DNA of 64,000 nt from Prunus persica (lineage: Eukaryota > Streptophyta > Magnoliopsida > Rosales > Rosaceae): assembly GCF_000346465.2 (NCBI RefSeq), contig NC_034015.1, positions 14,553,507 through 14,617,506 on the forward strand, read 5' to 3'. Below the pieces are notes generated by a model. The model saw nothing but the letters and a program-made list of their open reading frames with translations. It searched no databases and was not told where the DNA came from. The translations under genes were made by a program, and so were the position numbers. Below are positions 57,881 through 64,000 of this stretch, piece by piece; position 1 is the first letter of the stretch, and every line of letters starts with the position of its first letter.

Positions 57881-60159
57881 GTTTAATATAGCTTTTGGAC
57901 TATTTAGCATGGTGGATGCGCTTGAGTGTTTTAGGTTTTGGCATTGGTGTGGTTGTGGACTGAATTTGAATTGTTTTTATAGCATGACCCTCCTTTCTTC
58001 TCTCTTCAAGATTCGAACCCGTGGGTACTGTGCATCAGTACATAAGTCATATTTCGAAAGCTCGGATCAGAAAACTTCCTTGATAAAAATTGTTCATCTG
58101 CTCGAGTACTATAGTTTGTAAAATATGTAGGATTTTTTGAATTTTTTTGATGCCTCAAAGTTGGTCTGCAACTTCTGTATTGTAATGCTCTCTGGAGCCA
58201 TTTTTTTGAAGCATGTTCATGAGTTGATGTTGATGCCTTTGTTGCATGCTGGTTTTCTATGCTTGAAGCTTGAATTCCATTGCACTTCTCAAAACTAGTG
58301 AGTTAGGTACTGAATTTTGAATTGAGCTTTCGATTTAGGATTCTAGCTTGGTGATAAACAAGACTCATACGAGCTTACTTGGGTAATGCATGCCAAGTGT
58401 TTGTGGAAATATCTCACAGTAGTTTGTGGGCTGTTCTTTGAACTTTTGAAATGTTTCTCTTGGAATCTGATTTGGAGATTTTGATGCATAAAAATAGACT
58501 TCTCCATGGTTGTGTTGGAACTAGTGTTGTGCCATTTGAAGGAAAAATGAATTTTTGGTGCAATTTCAAAGGGCTAAGCTGCTGGAATTGTGCAGTTTCT
58601 GCTGCATTGCTTGTTTTGAGAATCTGTTTGATATGCTTCCCTAGATCTAAATGCAACGAAATTTTATAAAAATGAAACTTGATATGTCTAGTTCTAATCT
58701 GGAAAGTTTGGGATTTGTTGGTTGTAAGTTTGATTTCTAGTGATTTTCTAAAGATGGGATGTTCCAGCTAGAATAGTTGGAAAACTTGTGTATAAGTTTT
58801 GCTTGGCATGTTGCTTTTGTTTGAGAATTTAGCATGTCCTTTCTCTTGGTATTGAGTTCTGATTTGGGCATTGCTAGAGCATGATCTTGAGCAATATTAT
58901 TGTGAGAGCATGATGTTGAATGGTTTTGTCGCAAGAGCATGAGTTCTTCAATTTGCTTGAAATGCCTGAATTGCTTGGAATGCTTGAATAAAATGAAATT
59001 TCTTGACCTGTGGATTGGTTTTATGCCATGTGAATTGTCAAATACTTGCCGAAGAAACTAGAGGTTGAGATCGACTTTCCCTAATTTCATTTCACTCCCT
59101 TCAAATTCGAACCCTAGTCGTCTCTAAATTTCCTCCTCTCCTCGTCTTTCCCTTGAATCTGAGAAACAGAGAGGCCAAAAACCCCACCAAGCTAGGCCAA
59201 AAAAAGGAGAAGAAGAGAAATAGAGAGAGAAGAAAGAAGGAAAGAAAGAGGAAGAAAAAGAAAGAAAAGAGAGAAATGCAAAACAAAAGGAAAATGAGAA
59301 ACAAAGAGAAAAGACAGAAGGAAAGAAAAGGGAAGAAGGAAAAAAGAAAAAGGAGAGAGAAATGTTTCTCTCCGCCATTACATTTTCTTCTTCCTATCTT
59401 GATATTCTATATAATATTTTAATATTCTAGTGGGAAAATGGGCAAATGGGGTGATGTAATTAATTTTAAATTCTAAATATTAACAACTTTTGATTGTCAA
59501 GGGATTTTTTAATATTTTAAATGGGTGTTAATAAATGTCCAAGGTTTCCTTTCAGCTTTCACTGCCCAAGGAAACAAAAAACCACGGGCCTTCTTCCTTT
59601 CTCTCTCCCCTCATTTTTCTCTATTTCCTCTCTAACTCCACCCATTTGCCCTTAGCCATGGCAAGGGTGGAGCTAGGGCAGCTACTATTCACGTGAATAG
59701 TGGTTGCCCTTGCAAATAGTATTTTGTGTTTCCACCCATTGCCATGACTAAGGACAATTACTATTCATTTTTTTGTTTTTTCCCCTTATTTTTTAATGAA
59801 AATAATTAATTTGAGTAATATTTTCAGATAAGATTTCCGGTTTCCTACGTGTCAAGACTATTCATAATCAGATAAAATTTCCGGATAAGATTTTTGGATT
59901 CAAATTTTGGATGAATTTTAAAATTCAAATTTCAGATAAATTTGTGGGTTCAAATTCAAAATTCATACAAATTAGGGTTCAAATTTCGGATGAATTTCAA
60001 ATTTCAGATAAGATTTTCATCCAATAAAATCAAGTCACGTGGCATGTCTATCTTGCCAAATTTTTCTATAAAACCAGAGGCTCAGCTCATACCTCTCACA
60101 CCACATCTTTCTATATTTTCATTTCTCAGAGTTTAGAATTCATACTTCATTCATTCTCA

Positions 60160-60876
60160 ATGGAAGAATTTAGGAGATGCTTGGAGAGGCTAGAGCGAGA
60201 AACAAATGAGAGAAACCGTAGAGCAGATGAAATCAATGAGTTGCAGAGACAAGTCGATGAGCAAGTTCTCATAGCAGTGGCTTTGCAAGATGAAAAGAAC
60301 CAAGGTCACCGCCGTGGTTCACAAGTCGGCCGCCGCCGGAATGTGGAAATACATAGGCATTCTCGGGGTAAGAATCTTTTTGAAGATTATTTTATCCCAA
60401 CTTCTTTGTACTCTGATGTTGATTTTCGAAGGCGATTTAGAATGCAACCTTATTTGTTCAATAAAGTCATGTATGATATTTGCAATTATGATGCATACTT
60501 TATTCAAAAGTGTAATGCTACTGGGGTTTTGGGGCTTCTTCTGGAGCAAAAACTTACAGCTGTTATACGAATGTTGGCGTATGGAGCATCTGCTGATCAG
60601 GTGGATGAGATTGCCCGGATGGGGAAGTCCACTACGTTGGAGACTTTGGTAAGATTTTGTCAAGCTGTTGAAACTCTGTACACTAGGGACTACCTGCGTA
60701 GACCTACTCCCAGGGACCTCCAACGACTTCTACAAAAAGCCGAAGCTCGAGGATTCCCAGGAATGATTGGTAGCACCGACTGCATGCACTGGCAATGGAA
60801 GAATTGCCCAACTGCCTGGCAAGGTGATTATGGAAATAGAAAAGACCAAAAAAGTATCATCCGTCGGAATAATTAG
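60160..60876 (+). pseudogene. PIF/Harbinger transposase, truncated after the first catalytic aspartate
   Basis: 238 codons from an ATG 39 bases after a TTAG run. A charged coil-like N-terminus (1-60) is followed by the DUF/HARBI1-like region (FRRRFRMQPYLFNKV, RMLAYGASADQVDE, STTLETLVRFC). The start of the DDE nuclease reads GMIGSTDCMHWQWKNCP, with D207 as the first catalytic Asp. The frame ends soon after KDQKSIIRRNN; the second Asp and the Glu are absent, and the short flanking sequence that follows does not resume the domain. It cannot transpose but could still be translated. Confidence 0.85.
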
Positions 60877-61305
60877 GAAGCGTTTGCAATATTTCACCAC
60901 CTCCCAACATTCATGATGGTTGAAACTTTTTTTGCCACCCTCGGTTGCACCGAACCACATTTGTGCTTGTATCATTTATTTAACAAAAAAATAGAAATGC
61001 AATAAATATTTAAAATATATTGGATATGCAAGTAACAAAAAAAATAATAATGGAAATGCAATTAAGCTTACAAATAAATTAGAAGTGCAAGAAAATTAAG
61101 AAACAAGTGGAAATGCAAGAAATATTAACAACATATTGAAAATGCAAGAAATATTAACAAAATATTGATAATGCAAGAAATATGAACAAAATATTTAAAA
61201 TGCAAGAAATATTAACAAAATATTGAAAATGCAAGCAATATTAACAATATATATATATATATTAGGAGATTAAACTTAATAAAACAAAAATTATAAAATA
61301 CTTAC

Positions 61306-61596
61306 CTCGTTAGTACGATTTTCCCCGCTTCTATAGTTGTCCATCGCTTTTGCTAGGGCAGCTCTCCATTTTCCCAACTCTTTGTTGAGAATTTTTCACC
61401 TACTGGATAATGTCATCTCTGTACGAGTAGACCCCGGAATTTTTTCACAAAATTCGGCATGAATTTTTTTCCACATATGAAAAAATTTCATCTCATTGCC
61501 TGACACGGGACAATGACAAATTTGGAGCCAAGCCTCACACAAGGAAACATCTTCCATGGTGCTCCAAGCCCCTCCGGTTTCGATAGAAGAAGCCAT
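61306..61596 (-). pseudogene. PIF ORF1 (Myb/SANT-like) first exon with a premature stop
   Basis: The ATG at 61596 begins M-A-S-S-I-E-T-G-G-A-W-S-T-M-E-D, followed by SLCEAWLQI and GNEMKFFHMWKKIH: the trihelix/SANT-like fold of the DNA-binding partner protein of PIF elements. After SSR there is an in-frame TGA (61396-61398) where a Trp (TGG) is expected; reading resumes KILNKELGKWRAALAKAM and reaches a GTAAGT donor after 61306. A single G-to-A change would explain the break. Later exons were not found. Confidence 0.75.
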
Positions 61597-62036
61597 AAAA
61601 ATATGAAATCAAAATACTAGATGAAAAAGAGGAAAATGTTGAGTAAAGAGTGAATAATAGTAGAAGTATAATGAAATGTATGAGGATTGGTGTTGAAAGT
61701 GAAGGGTATTGATAGGTATTTATAGAAACAAAATATCAGAATTTTTTAGAATTTTAAAAAAAAATTTACGATTTTTTTCATATTTTTATTGCCCAAAAAA
61801 GCCTCAGCCGTAGGATGGATTCGGAGATGCTGATCGGAGGGCTGGGGAGGCGACACGTGGCTTATTCCCATTGGAGCTGACGTCAGCGACCGCGGGTTGG
61901 AGCTCGGGCTCGTCTAGCCTTCGGGCTGGCCCGAGTTGGTGGGTCCCAGACCCCCCCGGGCCTGGGCTGCGCGGTGGAACACCATTTTTTTTTTCCCCTC
62001 GCCTCGGGCTGGGCCCTTCCGTTGGACTTGCTCTTA

Positions 62037-62699
62037 GGTTAATAACTAAGTCTGGTTTTATTTTTTAAATTTCTCTCTCCCTCCTTCTCTGTGTTTGTGA
62101 TGAATCAAGGTTATTTCTCTCTCTTTCTCTACCTTTTTGTTTTTTTTTTGGCAGGATTGTTATTCCAGGTTTGGTAACCGACCAATACCCCATCTACCTA
62201 CGGTAACTGGCACCTTCAGTAACTGTCTTTGTGTGGTGCGGCGTTGGTTTGGATTTTGGCTAAATCGCAGATAGTCAGTCGATAAACTGTTTTTTTGTTT
62301 CAGTGTGGTTATCGCACCGAAAACACCCATAGTCTGCAAGTTAGGGCCATTTTTCATTGAGTCAGACCCGTTGACACATTGACAAACTTTATGAAACTAT
62401 AAAGTCTTTTTCTTAATTTACTGTTATAATTGATAAATCAATTGATTATTTTTATGTTATTTAAAAAGAATCTAGGTAGGAAAATATTATGGGGGGCAGG
62501 TGAGAGCAATGGGAAGATGTTTTTTCTTTCCTGGCTGCAAATTATGATAAATTCTAATCATAATCATGCCATGCAACTTACAAGTATAAGAAAGAAAGAA
62601 ACAATATATGTGGGTTAAGTCATTTGACTAAAGTAGTATATTCGCACTTTTGCATATGAGTTTGGTTAGTTTTGAATATCACTTTGTTAGAAGGAAAAA
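62037..62699. other. Intergenic, no gene recognised
   Basis: Non-coding sequence with pyrimidine tracts (62071-62090, 62118-62132). Open frames at 62160-62357 and 62430-62618 lack recognisable features. Confidence 0.4.
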
Positions 62700-62700
62700 G

Positions 62701-63893
62701 GATTTTCTGCGGTTTTGCCCCTAAACTATTTGCATATTGTCAATTTAGCTTCTTAATAATTTTTTCAGTAAATTAAGAACTCCAATGGTTTAAAAATCGC
62801 CAATTGAGGCGTACTGTCAATTTTTATCCAAATAAAGGGTAAATTCATAATTTTATAAAAATTAAAAAAATTTAAATTTTGTGAATAAAATAAATATTTA
62901 ACATTTCAAATTAAAATTTTTTAAAAAAAGGGAAAGAAAAAAAAAAAAAAAATCAACTCAGCCTCCCCATCATTCTCCCCTCCCCCTCGTTGCCCTCACC
63001 ATCCTCTTCCCATTTTTCCCCTTACATCTCCCCCACCCTCCACCTCTAATCTCTCTGTGCCACACCCCAACTCTCTCTCTCTCTGTCTCTCAACCCCCAT
63101 CGACCACACACCCTCTAATTCACCCAATTCACTGAATCAACCTCATAGAACCCCAATTCCTCGACCCAACTTTTAGTCCCCCCCTTCCCCCTCCATCCTT
63201 CTCTCCCTTTCTCTCTCCCTCATCCTCTGTTTTTCTCTCTACCTAGAAAACTACCAAGCCCAACGCCACCATACAACTCCGCATCCCCACCCTGCGAGAC
63301 CTATCCCATCCCAACCCAAGACCCATCCACACTCGAGATACATATCACACATCTAGTTATTGTTCATAAGGGTGTCAAACTCAACGAATACAAACCCCAA
63401 CCCTGGTTTGTTTGAAGACATAGGGGGAAGAGAAAGAGAAATGGAAAACATAGAGGGGGGAAAAGGGAGAAAAGGGAAGAGAGACAGAGGGAGAGAGAAA
63501 GATGAAGGGATGGGAGGCGGTGACACTAGGGTAGGGTGGAGGCGAGTGGCGTTCATGAGAGGGTAGGGTGGGGGTGAGAAGATGATGGGGTGCTAGGGTT
63601 TGAGGAAGAAGATGAGGGATGAGTTTTAATTTTAATTTTTTAATAAAAATTTTCATATTGTTTTTAAACAACTATTTAATACTATTATTTGATATTTTAA
63701 TAAGGCATAATTCTCACGAAATTATGAATTTGACCTTAATCTAACGGAAAAGTGGATAGCATCCTTAAGAATCTAACGGTAGGCTCTCAATTGGCGATTT
63801 TTAAATATATAGAGTCCTTAATTTATCAAAAAATTGTTAAACAGTTAAATTGACAATACGCAAATAGTTCAAGGGGCAAAACCGTAGAAAACT
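62701..63893. mobile_element. Mutator-like foldback element with long inverted ends
   Basis: About 1.2 kb. The left end (TTTTCTGCGGTTTTGCCCC, then ACTATTTGCATATTGTCAAT and AAAAATCGCCAATTGA) is matched in inverse by the right end (ending 63893) over at least 110 bp, with several mismatches. Inverted repeats this long suggest the Mutator superfamily. The interior is C-rich on the left (62958-63270) and G-rich on the right (63420-63600), partly self-complementary, so the whole element may fold. A 9-bp target duplication was not convincing. Open frames inside (63353-63671) are low in complexity. Confidence 0.6.
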
Positions 63894-64000
63894 CAATATA
63901 AAAAAATATATACAGAAGAAATGGATAAAAGTTATTTAAAACATGGATAATTTGGTAATTTCCACGTCAAGTCACTAGTTGATGACTATCAATCACTTAT

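Larger units (their letters stand above)
54998..59560. repeat. Large repeat-rich block, possibly a non-coding retroelement derivative
   Basis: About 4.5 kb with no protein-coding remnant. It starts TGTTGGGGTC and is dense in short repeats: GGCAGCTAGA-GAAG motifs (55196, 55369), a (GA)n tract (55440-55481), direct repeats of GAGAAAAAATGGGAAGAAATGAAAG (55508-55532 and 55597-55621), two minisatellites (separate entries) and a purine-rich run at 59165-59365. A large retrotransposon derivative with LTRs but no genes would fit; I could not find paired LTRs, a primer-binding site or a target duplication. Confidence 0.35.
59630..62033 (+). mobile_element. Defective PIF/Harbinger transposon
   Basis: 2.4 kb. 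The right end reads GGACTTGCTC (to 62033) followed by TTA. The left end (CTAACTCCACCCATTTGCCC) has lost the first bases of the GAGCAACTC terminus and its target duplication. It contains the two genes of this superfamily, a DDE transposase and a Myb/SANT-like DNA-binding protein, in convergent orientation, both broken. Subterminal sequence matches the MITE at 33940-34595. The bases between the genes (60960-61270) are AT-rich short repeats (AATGCAAGAAATATTAACAAAATATT). Confidence 0.8.

Noticed and set aside
59153..59422. Lys/Arg/Glu-rich 89-codon frame
   Set aside because: Translates a purine-rich low-complexity run; the opposite strand gives an equally artificial Phe/Ser-rich frame.

Overview
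This is plant nuclear DNA: AT-rich intergenic sequence, intron-containing genes with GT-AG junctions, and many small transposons, microsatellites and minisatellites. The proteins are typical of a dicot. Their character and the repeat types suggest Rosaceae, most likely Prunus; this is an inference, not a demonstrated identity. No bacterial operon, CRISPR, organellar or tRNA gene was seen.

Layout. 1-620: a possible first coding exon of a minus-strand gene that runs off the left edge, with TGGGCC promoter motifs. 7.6-8.7 kb: a PLATZ zinc-binding transcription factor (+) whose first coding exon is only the ATG. 11.4-12.4 kb: an intronless ATL-type RING-H2 ubiquitin ligase (-). 14.2-15.9 kb: an intronless plastidic nucleobase transporter (NCS1/PLUTO, +). 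17.1-17.6 kb: the tail of a Copia retrotransposon with its 3' LTR. 22.9-24.9 kb: a four-exon 2-oxoglutarate/Fe(II) dioxygenase (+). 28.1-32.9 kb: a nine-exon CYP97A carotenoid beta-ring hydroxylase (LUT5-like, +) with one apparent GC-AG intron. 37.3-41.1 kb: a four-exon class II methyltransferase like nicotinate N-methyltransferase (+), whose introns are full of transposons. 41.2-42.6 kb: a decayed hAT element. 44.5-50.7 kb: a nine-exon NT-C2/long coiled-coil protein (+). About 53.1 kb: an IPS1/At4-type phosphate-starvation non-coding RNA carrying a bulged miR399 target-mimic site. 55-59.5 kb: repeat-rich DNA with two minisatellites. 59.6-62.0 kb: a defective PIF/Harbinger element. 62.7-63.9 kb: a Mutator-like foldback element.

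The genes are independent single units with no shared pathway; two act in plastids (nucleobase import, xanthophyll synthesis). The most interesting signals are the miR399 mimic locus, a family of short Helitrons (CTAG ends after a hairpin) found singly and as head-to-tail arrays, a Harbinger element together with a related MITE 26 kb away, and two apparently undescribed minisatellites. All exon boundaries were derived by hand from splice consensus, reading-frame continuity and family knowledge.
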